A DNA stretch of 64,000 bases from Nostoc commune NIES-4072 (GTDB lineage Bacteria; Cyanobacteriota; Cyanobacteriia; Cyanobacteriales; Nostocaceae), in the NCBI RefSeq assembly GCF_003113895.1, contig NZ_BDUD01000001.1, positions 1,401,821 to 1,465,820 of the forward strand, read 5' to 3'. The notes below the pieces were generated by a model. It worked only from the letters and a program-made list of their open reading frames with translations. It did not search any database and was not told the DNA's origin. Shown piece after piece: positions 15,291 through 24,465 of this stretch. Every line of letters starts with the position of its first letter. The stretch's first letter is position 1. Both the position numbers and the translations under genes were made by a program.

Positions 15291-16097
15291 ATGGCTAACA
15301 ACATTAGCACAGTCAACGATACTCAAACCGTTTTACGCACCGAAAACCTCAACGTTTACTACGGCAAATTTTTAGCATTGAAAGATATCTGGCTAGATAT
15401 TCCAAAAAATCAGGTTACAGCTTTCATCGGGCCTTCTGGTTGTGGTAAAAGTACGTTGTTGCGATGCTATAACCGCCTCAATGACCTGATTGAGTCATTT
15501 AGGGCAGATGGTAAAATACTTTTTTACGATAAAAACTTGTATGCATCCGACATTGATCCTGTAGAGGTGCGTCGTCGGATTGGAATGGTGTTTCAAAGAC
15601 CAAACCCGTTTCCAAAATCAATTTATGACAATATTGCTTTTGGAGCCAAAATCAATGGCTACAAAGGTGATATGGATGAATTAGTAGAACGAAGTTTGCG
15701 ACAAGCAGCTTTGTGGGATGAAGTAAAAGATAAACTGCGACAAAGTGGTTCGTCTTTATCTGGTGGACAACAACAGAGGTTATGTATTGCTCGTGCGATC
15801 GCAGTTCAACCTGAAATTATATTAATGGATGAACCTTGTTCTGCCCTAGATCCTATTTCTACGTTGCGGGTTGAAGAACTAATTCACCAACTTAAAGAGC
15901 AATACACCATCGTTATCGTTACCCATAATATGCAGCAAGCAGCGCGGGTTTCTGATAAGACAGCGTTTTTTAATGTTAAAACTACAGAAAGCGGAGGTCG
16001 TAACGGCTATATGGTAGAGTACGACGCCACAGAACTAATTTTCAACAATCCTCAGCAGCAAGATACCAGAGATTACGTTAGCGGCAGATTTGGATAA
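15291..16097 (+). CDS. pstB: Phosphate ABC transporter ATP-binding protein PstB
   Basis: This 268-residue cytoplasmic ATPase drives phosphate import. Walker A is GPSGCGKST (about 47-55), the ABC signature is LSGGQQQR (about 155-162), Walker B is IILMDEP with the following catalytic glutamate, and the switch histidine lies in VTHNMQQA. The PstB-specific [16 protein letters not shown] is present. It ends in DYVSGRFG, a normal PstB C-terminus, so the IS605 element starting 4 bp after its stop did not truncate it. No phoU gene follows. Confidence 0.97.
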   Translation: MANNISTVNDTQTVLRTENLNVYYGKFLALKDIWLDIPKNQVTAFIGPSGCGKSTLLRCYNRLNDLIESFRADGKILFYDKNLYASDIDPVEVRRRIGMVFQRPNPFPKSIYDNIAFGAKINGYKGDMDELVERSLRQAALWDEVKDKLRQSGSSLSGGQQQRLCIARAIAVQPEIILMDEPCSALDPISTLRVEELIHQLKEQYTIVIVTHNMQQAARVSDKTAFFNVKTTESGGRNGYMVEYDATELIFNNPQQQDTRDYVSGRFG

Positions 16098-16138
16098 ATA
16101 GGTCAACCGCCTCACCCACAAGGGGATGGGGCTTGTAA

Positions 16139-17248
16139 CTAACCGACAGAATCGGCTGAAACATACGGCATATTGACTGATGCCTGCTCCTGTGTCCCTA
16201 ACTGGGTAGAGGAGAGAATATAGTCGTCCCGAACATTCTTGGCAGCATTGAGATCCGCGTGTGTCCGATGTCCACAATTTTTGCAATGAAATCTGGACTT
16301 GTGCCGATTTGTTCTTCGGATGTGCTTACAAATATTGCATTTTTGGGAGGTATAACGAGGATCTTGGTGTACTACTCGTTTTCCCAACGCTTCTGCCTTG
16401 TAAGCCAAGAACTGCTCTTGCTGATAGAACGCCCAACTACCCAACCATTTATTCATTTTCTTGCCGCGTCGCTGAGTGCGAATACTGGACAAGTCCTCTA
16501 GTACAAAAACCGCAATTAAGGGTTGGTTGACTAACTTTTTACTTACACAATGGTTCGTATCCCGCATGAACCGCTTCTCGCGTCCAGACATCGCCTTTAA
16601 ACGACGTTTGGCACTGCGAGTGCCTTTTTGCTGGAGTTTACGACGATTATGTAAATAACGTCTTTGTACTTCCCTGATTTTAGAAGAACTGAAAAATTGA
16701 CCATCATTGGTAACAGCTTGATGATACAAGCCTCGGTCAATTCCTTGAATTTGTCCTTCTATCTGTTGCGGGTCTTCTGTCTCAAAAACCAATCTCACCC
16801 AGAATTGCTTGGTGTTGTTAGTACAGGTAACAGTTGCACCGCAAAATTCCCAAGTTTCAAACACTTCTTGAAAATATTCAGGAACATCAAGAATTAAAGT
16901 GACTCGTTTCCCAATGCACGAGAGGGTTAATTGCTTTCCTCTTAGCGTCATTGTGCGTTTATCGTACCTTAATCCCGATGTTGGTTTTTTCTTGGGAATG
17001 CTCTTGAATTTTGTAGCTTTGATAGCTTCAAGTGCGTTATCTCTGATTGTTTGCAATAGCGCAGAAGGCACACACGGATACTGAACTCTTAACAAGTGAT
17101 ACAGTTCCTTGTGTGCCTTATTTTTGTTGTAACTACTCTTAGCAATAGCCCAGTCAACGTGTGCGTTAAATATCTCTGCACACTGGTTCATCAAAGGTAA
17201 AAATTTATCCGATGGTAAATCAACTGGGATACTAACAGTACGTTTCAT
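16139..17248 (-). CDS. tnpB: TnpB, RNA-guided nuclease of IS605 element 2
   Basis: This 369-residue TnpB has the canonical architecture: RuvC acids Asp171 (IQGIDRGLYHQAVT), Glu251 (VLEDLSSI) and Asp332 (THADLNAAKN), with the zinc knuckle Cys304/Cys307/Cys322/Cys325 between the last two. The length and motifs are those of active TnpBs. The guide RNA would be made from the 3' end of this gene and the right-end hairpin near 16110-16132, with the guide portion reading out into the pstB 3' flank. It differs strongly from the TnpB at 4278, which lacks the zinc knuckle, so the two elements are not recent copies of each other. Confidence 0.95.
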   Translation of the reverse strand: MKRTVSIPVDLPSDKFLPLMNQCAEIFNAHVDWAIAKSSYNKNKAHKELYHLLRVQYPCVPSALLQTIRDNALEAIKATKFKSIPKKKPTSGLRYDKRTMTLRGKQLTLSCIGKRVTLILDVPEYFQEVFETWEFCGATVTCTNNTKQFWVRLVFETEDPQQIEGQIQGIDRGLYHQAVTNDGQFFSSSKIREVQRRYLHNRRKLQQKGTRSAKRRLKAMSGREKRFMRDTNHCVSKKLVNQPLIAVFVLEDLSSIRTQRRGKKMNKWLGSWAFYQQEQFLAYKAEALGKRVVHQDPRYTSQKCNICKHIRRTNRHKSRFHCKNCGHRTHADLNAAKNVRDDYILSSTQLGTQEQASVNMPYVSADSVG

Positions 17249-17627
17249 GTAGATTCTACTGGCTTGTAGTAAGCAATAATCACAGCTTCGTCAAAAGAGG
17301 CAGGGGGGCGGGGAGCACTTAGCAGGGGAGAGGTAGTAACGGATCTTGTACTCCCACCAATCGAGAACGCCCGCTTTTGGGCGGGGCTTGATACCCATGT
17401 TCCGCTCCGCTTCACGGCTTCGGGACAGGGATTGCTCCCCCTGCTCCCTGCAAGAACTGCCCCTTTGCCTCTTCGGTAACGCCTACTGCTATTTGCTGTA
17501 GAATTTTCATGTTGACCTACTGATATTAGGTTGACCAAGCCCCTGGATGGTTACGACATCGCAGGGGCATTTTTGTGTAAAATTACTATATCACAATTTT
17601 TATATGTTTTGTTGATATACACAAAAT
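17249..17627. other. Long spacer between tnpB and tnpA of IS605 element 2
   Basis: This 380-bp spacer is unusually long for an IS605 element. It contains G/C-rich repeat-like runs (17300-17330), a hairpin around GCCCGC-TTTT-GGGCGGG at about 17367-17384, and the stem GCCCCTG / CAGGGGC (about 17539-17566) followed by T-rich DNA. The frame open on the minus strand through it has no protein character. Either a repeat was inserted between the genes or a tnpB-only and a tnpA-only element were joined. Confidence 0.5.
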
Positions 17628-18062
17628 ATGGAAATTTTATCAAGTTCACACGCTAAACACTGCCTGGGATATCACATTATCTTTTGCCCCAAGTACCGTC
17701 ATCAAGTCCTTAAAGATGCAGTAGAAATAGAGTTAAAACGTATCCTTGGCGAAATCTGTAAAACCTATGGATGGATACTTCACGCGCTAGAAATAATGCC
17801 CGACCACGTTCATGTATTTGTACAGGCAGATCACACAACTGCACCAGTAGAAATTGCCAAAACTATGAAATCAATTTCTGCTGTGCATATATTTAATACA
17901 TTCAAAGACCTTAAAAAACGTCGCTTTTGGGGTTCAGGAATGTGGAGTGATGGCACGTTTTACTCATCTGTTGGTGGAGTCTCAGAAGAAGCAGTGAAGC
18001 GATACATCGAAACTCAGAAACAGAGAGGTGACTTGCTTTCCCGAAGGGAGAGTGTTAATTGA
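17628..18062 (+). CDS. tnpA: IS200/IS605 TnpA, Y1 HUH transposase
   Basis: This 144-residue transposase has the HUH motif His60-Val-His62 (MPDHVHVFVQ) and catalytic Tyr126 (EEAVKRYIETQ). It starts at ATG 17628 after an AT-rich region with a palindrome TTTGT...ACAAA. The stop codon lies inside a perfect 13-bp hairpin. It would mobilise the element bounded by the direct palindromes at 16113 and 18104. It is only distantly similar to the TnpA at 3797. Confidence 0.94.
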   Translation: MEILSSSHAKHCLGYHIIFCPKYRHQVLKDAVEIELKRILGEICKTYGWILHALEIMPDHVHVFVQADHTTAPVEIAKTMKSISAVHIFNTFKDLKKRRFWGSGMWSDGTFYSSVGGVSEEAVKRYIETQKQRGDLLSRRESVN

Positions 18063-18087
18063 AGGGGCATCGAACCCCTTCAATTAA
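18055..18087 (+). terminator. Strong hairpin overlapping the tnpA stop codon
   Basis: Perfect inverted repeat TTAATTGAAGGGG / CCCCTTCAATTAA with a 7-base loop. It probably ends the tnpA transcript or shields the gene from outside transcription, but it could also be an end structure of a tnpA-only element. Confidence 0.6.
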
Positions 18088-18425
18088 CCGCGCTTGCATC
18101 CCCACCCACAAGGGGATGGGGTTTTACGCGCGATCAATAAATATTAGAGATTGTTGATTTTAGAACAATGAGGGATACTCGAAAATTAACGCTGGGCGAT
18201 ATTCCTCTAGTTTTTTATTTGTTTGCCAAGGTTAGCGACGCCGAATAGCCCGCCGCAGGCATTGCTTGATTAAGAAAGGCAATAATTAAGCTATTTAACC
18301 CAAGATTTGCATTAATTTAGTGGTGTACTACACCCACTTCAAAATAGCAATTATAGTACAGTGTTTAGTTAAAATCGTAGGTGTATTTACACCGTGCAGC
18401 ACTAGTGAATTTAGTACTTTTTCAA

Positions 18426-18496
18426 AGCGGGCGGCGGGAATCGAACCCGCATTAATAGCTTGGAAGGCTATAGTTTTACCACTAAACTACGCCCGC
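18426..18496 (-). tRNA. tRNA-Gly (anticodon UCC)
   Basis: A 71-nt cloverleaf on the minus strand: acceptor GCGGGCG pairs with CGCCCGC; D-arm AGTTTAGTGGTAAAACT; anticodon arm TATAGC-CTTCCAA-GCTATT with TCC at the anticodon; T-arm GCGGGTTCGATTCCCGC. The discriminator is U and CCA is not encoded. It is a normal tRNA gene, unlike the tRNA-like RNAs at 60.9-63.1 kb. Confidence 0.95.
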
Positions 18497-18546
18497 AAAT
18501 TTCCAACTAGCTAAGTATAACATAGGCTTTGGAAAAATTCAAGCAT

Positions 18547-19644
18547 CTAGTTGGAATTGGCAGGTTGGATTTTAAACCTTACAAGTAGGTTGCTTGCTTG
18601 TTTTTTTGTTTGATCAGCGAGTTCGTAGGCAGGGTTAAATTTATTTTTTTGACAAACTTCCTCAAAGGCGAATTGCTCATATATGCCCCTTTCGCCAGGT
18701 GATATATTCTGATCAGGCAATAATACAGCCTTTGAACATACGCCATTTGCCTCAATGATTAAGCTAAATAAAAAATTCCCCGTCTTCAGTCCGAGGTCTG
18801 GTTGGATTGCAATTGTAGAATCTTGTTTTGTACTTTGTGCAAGTTCAGGTAGTTTGATGTCCTTCGGTAAATCAGTTCTCATTAAGATCGTCTGTTGAGA
18901 TGGAGTTAAAGGAATCCAGCTAACTATTACTCCTCCTGCTGTGTGAGTTTTGGCAATAGTTCCATCATTTTCAGTTCGTGGAGCTTGTCCTGTTTGAGTG
19001 CGTGGTTCCTGTAGGGGTGAACCATTTTGTTGAGCAAGTTCTTGTTGACGCTGTTGAGCAAGTTCTTGTTGACGTTGTTGAGCAAGTTCTTGTTGACGCT
19101 GTTGAGCAAGTTCTTGTTGACGTTGTTGAGCAAGTTCTTGTTGACGTTGTTGAGCGAGTTCTTGTTGACGTTGACGTTGTTGAGCGAGTTCTTGCTGACG
19201 TTGACGTTGTTGAGCAAGTTCTTGTTGACGTTGTTGAGCGATCGCATTTTTATGATTTGTCAATGCGATTGCACTTCTATCTTGACCGTTAGGGGTAGGT
19301 TTTGCTGTTAACTTATCTTTTGGAACTACTTGCTTTGGTAACTTTACTGGTTGTAGCTTTTGAATTCTGGATGATTCCTTGGGCGAGACTGGTTTTGGTT
19401 CAGACGCAACTTTTCTTGTTCTTGGTTTTGGCTCAGAAGAAATCTCCACAATTTCAATTGGAATAGTGGCTTGATTTGGCTGGTGCCACAAACGGCTAAA
19501 CTGAGATGAGCGCATCAGCCAGAACGCCAGCAAGTGCAGAGAGACTGAACCTATAATGACAGAAATCCACAAAGCTGGTGGATCGGTGTGTCGCCTCCAG
19601 ACTTTGCTTGGAATTGGAGTTTTGTCTGCAACTGATAGTGGCAT
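18547..19644 (-). CDS. TonB-like energy-transducer protein with Gln-rich minisatellite
   Basis: This 365-residue protein has a short cytoplasmic N-terminus, one membrane helix at about 25-45, and a Pro/Lys-rich stretch (about 60-125) typical of TonB-type spacers. A tandem array of AQQRQQEL units follows at about 135-206, and a C-terminal domain (about 270-365) shows the TonB-C-like pattern GNFLFSLIIEANGVCSKAVL and NLLVRFKIQP. It probably spans the periplasm and couples the inner membrane to outer-membrane receptors, but no receptor or ExbBD gene is nearby, so this role is inferred from architecture. The array (six 8-residue and two 10-residue units) is made of 24/30-bp DNA repeats that can expand or shrink in frame. 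Confidence 0.7.
   Translation of the reverse strand: MPLSVADKTPIPSKVWRRHTDPPALWISVIIGSVSLHLLAFWLMRSSQFSRLWHQPNQATIPIEIVEISSEPKPRTRKVASEPKPVSPKESSRIQKLQPVKLPKQVVPKDKLTAKPTPNGQDRSAIALTNHKNAIAQQRQQELAQQRQRQQELAQQRQRQQELAQQRQQELAQQRQQELAQQRQQELAQQRQQELAQQRQQELAQQNGSPLQEPRTQTGQAPRTENDGTIAKTHTAGGVIVSWIPLTPSQQTILMRTDLPKDIKLPELAQSTKQDSTIAIQPDLGLKTGNFLFSLIIEANGVCSKAVLLPDQNISPGERGIYEQFAFEEVCQKNKFNPAYELADQTKKQASNLLVRFKIQPANSN
19029..19239 (-). repeat. In-frame 24/30-bp minisatellite inside the TonB-like gene
   Basis: Tandem units of TTGAGCAAGTTCTTGTTGAC type (24 bp, two units of 30 bp). Because both lengths are multiples of three, copy-number change alters only the length of the AQQRQQEL spacer. Confidence 0.9.
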
Positions 19645-19717
19645 ATTATATTGTATAAACTGGATATGATTAGGCAGTATTACTCATTGCTAATGCTTTA
19701 AAATACCAGTCTAAATT

Positions 19718-22700
19718 TTAGCGATTAACCATTACTTCTGGTATAACAGCAAAAGTCAAAACTGTTTCATCTACTCCTTTAAGTTCTAGCGGACTACCTT
19801 TAGTAATTTCTTCTTCCTGCAAATAATCTGCCACGGCAGCAGAAACTAGGATCGTACCGGGAACAGCAGCAGCTTGTAACCTTGCAGCAATATTCACACT
19901 TGGGCCAATGGCAGTATAATCAGCCCGTTCAGCACTACCAAACATCCCCACAACAGCAGTACCTTGGTGGATACCGCACCGAAACTGGACGCTAGTAAGT
20001 CTGTCACCATCGAATACACCTTGATTTCGCCAGCGCTGGTTCAACTCAGCCAGTGAGCGGTGCATTGCTCTTGCTGTATTGATGGCACGACGCACTTGTT
20101 CATTAGGGGTTAGCTCTTCCGGCGCTCCATATAAAGCTAAAATAGCATCTCCCATAAATTTATCTACAGTGCCGCCATTGCCAAATACAACCTTGGTCAT
20201 AGCTTCTAAATATTCATTTAGCAATTCCGCGACTCGTCGGGATCTGAGAGTATTTGATAGCTGTGTAAAACCCACGATATCACTAAACAAAACTGTAATT
20301 AAGCGTGGTTCTGGGCGCAAATCTAACGTTAAATCTCCGGTTGCGGCTTTTTGTACCAATACAGCCGGTAAAAAGCGCTTTAGCACCGATTCTGTTAGAT
20401 AAGTATTTAACTCCACGATTCGCCGTTCATTTTCCTTCAATGCCAAAAGATTCCGAACTTCCGCCAAAAGTTCCCGATCATTAAATGGTTTTGCTAAATA
20501 AGCATCTGCACCATTTTCTGTACCTTCGATGCGGGTTTCCTCATCAGCTTTTGCTGTCAGCAGAATGATTGGTATTCCTTTCAACTTCTCCTCTTGGCGG
20601 ATCATCTGAATCATTTCAAGTCCGCTCACCAAGGGCATCATTAAGTCAGTCACAATCAAGCTGGGTATAATTTCCTGAGCTAGACGGTGCCCTTCAGAAC
20701 CGTTACGAGCTGTCTGCACATGATAGCCATTACGGCGGAAAATCTCAGATACATAAGTTCGTAAATCCGGGTTATCATCTACAACTAAAATTGAGTGCTG
20801 AGTCTTAAGTGCTGACTCTTGAGTATCAATACTGGGGGAAAGGTTTATTGTAATATTTTCAATATCGTCTGTTGTTGATACCAGTTCTAAATCAGCCAAT
20901 TCTACACTAGCGCGGCTTGTATTCAGTTCGGTAGGCGTTTCTAGTACTTGCTGTGTGGGTAAATGAGCATTTCCAGTCATAAGCCATAAACTAAAGGTAG
21001 TGCCTTGGCCATAAACTGATTCCACAGTGACTTGACCACCATGTAATTCGACCAATTCTTTAACTAAAGCTAAACCCAAACCACTACCTTCATAGGAGCG
21101 GTTTGCTGAACCTTCAGCTTGGCGGAAGCGCTCAAATAGGTGGGGAATTTGTTCTTTAACAATGCCAATTCCAGTATCTTGTACTTGCAATATGCAGCGA
21201 TCGCGCTCAGATTTTAGTCTGACATTGATCGTCCCACCTTCGGGAGTAAACTTCATGGCATTTGACAGGAGGTTATAAACCACCTTGTCAAATTTTTCCA
21301 TGTCCAAGTACACCGGGGAACATTCATCTAACTGGGTGACGAGATGCAATCTCTTTTTCTCGCAGTAGGGACGAAAAGATTCCACAATTTGGGTGACAAA
21401 TTCTGCTAAATCGCAGGGATGGAAGCTAGGCTGCATTCTCCCTGCATTCAGGCGTTGTAAATCTAGGAGTTGATTTACCAGTCGCAGCAGACGGCGGGAG
21501 TTACGCAGGGCGATCGCACTTTGAGAGTAAGATAATCCTTCACCAGCCGCCACCGCCGATTCTAAAGGCCCTTGAATCAGGGTGATAGGTGTACGAAACT
21601 CATGGGAAATATTTTGGAAAAATTCGGTTTTTTGTTTATCTAATTCCAGTAAGCGTTCAGCTTGTTGGCGAGTTTTTTGATATAGGTATGACTGTTGCAC
21701 AGCGATCGCTGCTTGAGCTGCTACTGCTTTAGCTAAATCAATATCAGATGATAGCCATTGGCGTACTTTTTTACCTTCATGCAACGTAATACTACCGATG
21801 CATTTGCCATCAGCCAATAATGGTACAAACATTAGCGATCGCGCTGGCATGTTTAACGGCAAATCAAAACCCTGCACATCTGAAGGAGAATGGCTTACAT
21901 TACCAATTACCACAGGTTCATGAGTCTGTAGCATTTGTTGGAGGATTGGATTCTCCTGTATAGATGCTTGAGAATAAGGTAATCTCGGAGGTAATAGATG
22001 ATTCTTGCTACTTGAATTATTGTCTGGGGCTGGCAATGCCTGGGTTGGGCTGTCCCTACGCAAATTGTCCGTATGTTGAAAACTGTCATACAAGCCCACA
22101 CACTGGACAAACTCATCTTCCTCTGTCCACAAAGACAGGACGCAGCCATCGACTTGTAAAGCTTGTCCCAATTGCTGGGTAATCGCCGCAAAAATATCTT
22201 GGGGGTCTAAGCTAGAGCGAATCGCGCTAGTAATTGTATTAATTAAAGCTTCTCTCTTGGCAAGGGCACGGACTTGCTCATAAGCATAAGCTTGAGACAA
22301 AGCTAAAGCTGCCTGATCCGCCACCATCAACACTAGCTGCACCTCATCCTCCTCCCAAATGCGAGGCACAGAACACTGATGCAGTGCCAGCACTGCCATC
22401 AGTTCTTGTTGGCAGATTAATGGCACAACTAAACTAGAGCAAATGTTAGCGGCAGTAAAAGCTTCCTCACGTTGGCGTAGTTCGGGAGTATTACCATGAA
22501 TTCGCTCATCATCAGTTACATCGTGAATCACTTGGACTTCACGAGTTTCCCACACCGTTTGAGCCAAAAGAGGTAGAGGGGCAGAGGTTGACAAGGGCAC
22601 AGCAGAAGAATTATTTGCCTGCACCCCTGCTTCTTCAGAAAGAGGCTTCTGATAAATAAATCCTTTATCCGCTAACTGCTCATCTTGAAAGGGACGCAAC

Positions 22701-23245
22701 AGGCAAACATCCACCTCCAACATGTGACCCACTGTATCTACAATTGCCTGCAAAATTTGGCGATAGTCTAAAGCACTGCGAATTGTATTTGTGACAGTAT
22801 TCAGCAGCGATTCTTGCCGAAGTGTGCGGGTAAGCTCGCGGGTGCGGGCTTTAAGAACATTGTGAGTATCCAAAGCTTGGCGTACCACTGCTTTGAGTTC
22901 CTCGGCTTCCCACGGTTTCGTAACGTATTTAAATACCTTACCAGCGTTGATAGCTTCCACCAAGTCTTCGACATCGGTGTAGCCAGTTAAAATAATCCGG
23001 ATAATATCTGGATATTGAGTTGCTGTCAGGCTCAAAAATTCTGTACCGCTCATCATCGGCATCCGCTGATCGGAGATGATCACTGAGACCTCTCCCTCTT
23101 GAGCCAGCAGATCGAGTGCCGCAGGGCCAGAGTTTGCCCTTAGCACCTTATAGTCGCGATAGAAAGTGCGGTAAAGCAAGTCAAGGTTGTCTGGTTCATC
23201 ATCGACAACCAAAATTTTAGGCTTACTGTTTGCTTGGGATTTCAT
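19718..23245 (-). CDS. cyaC: CyaC-type hybrid sensor kinase / adenylate cyclase
   Basis: This 1175-residue cytoplasmic protein makes cAMP under two-component control. Domains in order: receiver 1 (about 10-125, phosphate-accepting Asp59 in SDQRMP); two GAF domains (about 150-320 and 340-515); HisKA with His548 in NISHEFRTP; HATPase (about 650-755, GSGLGLALVKEL); receiver 2 (about 818-935, Asp867 in VTDLMMP); and a class III cyclase domain (about 980-1170). The cyclase has metal ligands Asp989 (LFSDIVGF) and Asp1033 (KFMGDAIL), adenine-selecting Lys1029, and Thr1111 in ADYTAIGPSVN, the class IIIb substitution linked to bicarbonate stimulation. The order matches CyaC of Anabaena and Spirulina. 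It stands alone on its strand. Confidence 0.95.
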   Translation of the reverse strand: MKSQANSKPKILVVDDEPDNLDLLYRTFYRDYKVLRANSGPAALDLLAQEGEVSVIISDQRMPMMSGTEFLSLTATQYPDIIRIILTGYTDVEDLVEAINAGKVFKYVTKPWEAEELKAVVRQALDTHNVLKARTRELTRTLRQESLLNTVTNTIRSALDYRQILQAIVDTVGHMLEVDVCLLRPFQDEQLADKGFIYQKPLSEEAGVQANNSSAVPLSTSAPLPLLAQTVWETREVQVIHDVTDDERIHGNTPELRQREEAFTAANICSSLVVPLICQQELMAVLALHQCSVPRIWEEDEVQLVLMVADQAALALSQAYAYEQVRALAKREALINTITSAIRSSLDPQDIFAAITQQLGQALQVDGCVLSLWTEEDEFVQCVGLYDSFQHTDNLRRDSPTQALPAPDNNSSSKNHLLPPRLPYSQASIQENPILQQMLQTHEPVVIGNVSHSPSDVQGFDLPLNMPARSLMFVPLLADGKCIGSITLHEGKKVRQWLSSDIDLAKAVAAQAAIAVQQSYLYQKTRQQAERLLELDKQKTEFFQNISHEFRTPITLIQGPLESAVAAGEGLSYSQSAIALRNSRRLLRLVNQLLDLQRLNAGRMQPSFHPCDLAEFVTQIVESFRPYCEKKRLHLVTQLDECSPVYLDMEKFDKVVYNLLSNAMKFTPEGGTINVRLKSERDRCILQVQDTGIGIVKEQIPHLFERFRQAEGSANRSYEGSGLGLALVKELVELHGGQVTVESVYGQGTTFSLWLMTGNAHLPTQQVLETPTELNTSRASVELADLELVSTTDDIENITINLSPSIDTQESALKTQHSILVVDDNPDLRTYVSEIFRRNGYHVQTARNGSEGHRLAQEIIPSLIVTDLMMPLVSGLEMIQMIRQEEKLKGIPIILLTAKADEETRIEGTENGADAYLAKPFNDRELLAEVRNLLALKENERRIVELNTYLTESVLKRFLPAVLVQKAATGDLTLDLRPEPRLITVLFSDIVGFTQLSNTLRSRRVAELLNEYLEAMTKVVFGNGGTVDKFMGDAILALYGAPEELTPNEQVRRAINTARAMHRSLAELNQRWRNQGVFDGDRLTSVQFRCGIHQGTAVVGMFGSAERADYTAIGPSVNIAARLQAAAVPGTILVSAAVADYLQEEEITKGSPLELKGVDETVLTFAVIPEVMVNR

Positions 23246-24465
23246 GCACCGCTTTCCTGCTGCAACGGCAGTCGGATAAAGAATAATCTGATCAGGTAAG
23301 AATTTTTCTGAGTCAGGTAAGAGCAGAGCATTTTGACCAATAAGGCTTTTTGGCTACATGACTGCTGAGTATAGAAGCGTTTACGCACAGTAATTCGTCT
23401 CAATGGCTTATGCCTATTACCGATTGCGTTGGTGCAGTGTAATTGTTTTCATAATCAGTTTTAGAGTTACAGAGTCGCGGCTTGCTTGCCAAATGTTCCT
23501 TCACCTCCTGTGAGTAATGTCTGATACTACATACAGCGCTCATAGCTAGCTGACAAATCCAGATGAAGCTGCATATTAAGTTTTCCCTTTGCAGCAGTTT
23601 TACTAACACTTGCAGGTAAATTTTATTTATGGTAGTCATGGTAGAGTCAAAAATATTAAAACATAAAGATTTAAAGTCAAAGTATACTATTAGACAAATA
23701 CCTCCTTCTAATTTAGCAATCAGAACTATCATTAAGACAAGGTAGGGTTAAGAAGTTAGGGATCTTGGATCTTGGAGATTCTTCCCGTATACCTGCACAG
23801 ACTGTTACTATGACCTATTACCGCAAAGCAGAAGTCAAAAGAAGCCAGTACACCCTTGCGGCTCTGCCTACTTCCCTGTGGGGAAGCAAGCTACATGCAG
23901 CGTCTCGTTGGCGTAGCCTCTCGAAGAGAAGAGAAGAGAAGCAACTGGCTCTCAGAAGTGAAAGGTCTATAATTTTGAGCTTTTTGGCTGTAATGCAATA
24001 GTAGGTTTATTTCCGCCGACCTGTACTAGTAGTAAAGTCCTGTTAGTGTAGCGGCAATTGCCTAAGCGAGTTCAGTACTGTAACTAAAGGTGGTTTGCAA
24101 GCAGAATTTGTTGGCAGTATAGTTACTTAACAATTTTGTAAGTAATGTTTACGGACAGGTTATGCTATTTATCTACCCATTTACCTAAACCTGTTCGACT
24201 TTACAGATGTTTTTGTGGTAAGACTGATATCCTCCCTACCTAAAGCAAGGGATGCACTTGAACCAATTGAACTTAAGATTGTAGATTGATGAAGCTATAA
24301 CTTCTAAGACTTTGACTTTTCCAAAAATACAGGCTATAAAGCCCCAAATGAAAGTGGGAAACTTTGTATGCTCCACAAGCAAAAGCGAATTAGCAATCTT
24401 AGGTTAGTTCAATATCCTGGGCAGATATAAAGTTTTTCTTCAGTTGAAATGGTATTTGAGGAGAT
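23246..24465. other. Non-coding region between cyaC and the GNAT gene
   Basis: About 1.2 kb without a convincing gene. It should hold the cyaC promoter near 23250-23400 and contains the repeat element at 23815-24031. Small open frames here have no protein character or are made of repeat DNA. Confidence 0.5.
23815..24031. repeat. Second, longer copy of the GTACCGC inverted-repeat element
   Basis: The left end CTATTACCGCAAAGCAGAAG and right end TTCCGCCGACCTGTACTAG match the ends of the element at 11200-11300. The inside carries a further cyanobacterial repeat (GCAGCGTCTCGTTGGCGTAG, about 23899-23918), as if a repeat had inserted into a repeat. Confidence 0.6.

Larger units (their letters stand above)
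16102..18132 (-). mobile_element. IS605-type insertion sequence 2, inserted at TTGAT next to pstB
   Basis: It carries tnpB (minus) and tnpA (plus) reading apart and outward. Near each end lies the same palindrome in the same orientation, CACCCACAAGGGGATGGGG at 16113-16131 and about 18104-18122 on the + strand. On the minus strand, the left flank ends in TTGAT (18133-18137 on +) and the right end of the element is TTGAC (16102-16106 on +), matching the target/cleavage pair known for ISDra2-like elements. Both genes are intact. The boundary assignment relies on that family rule. Confidence 0.75.

Noticed and set aside
17245..17538. A 97-residue protein between tnpB and tnpA
   Set aside because: The composition is that of G/C-rich repeats and hairpins, with no protein-like pattern.
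18168..18250. Short frame MRDTRKLTLGDIPLVFYLFA... near 18.2 kb
   Set aside because: It stops after about 27 codons and cannot be tied to a family; possibly a transposase remnant, but support is too weak.
19027..19311. Leucine- or valine-rich proteins on the + strand or in the other minus frame across the repeat
   Set aside because: They are frame shadows of the 24-bp repeat inside the TonB-like gene.
23400..23732. A 110-residue protein upstream of cyaC
   Set aside because: No ribosome-binding site, atypical composition, and it lies where the cyaC promoter is expected.
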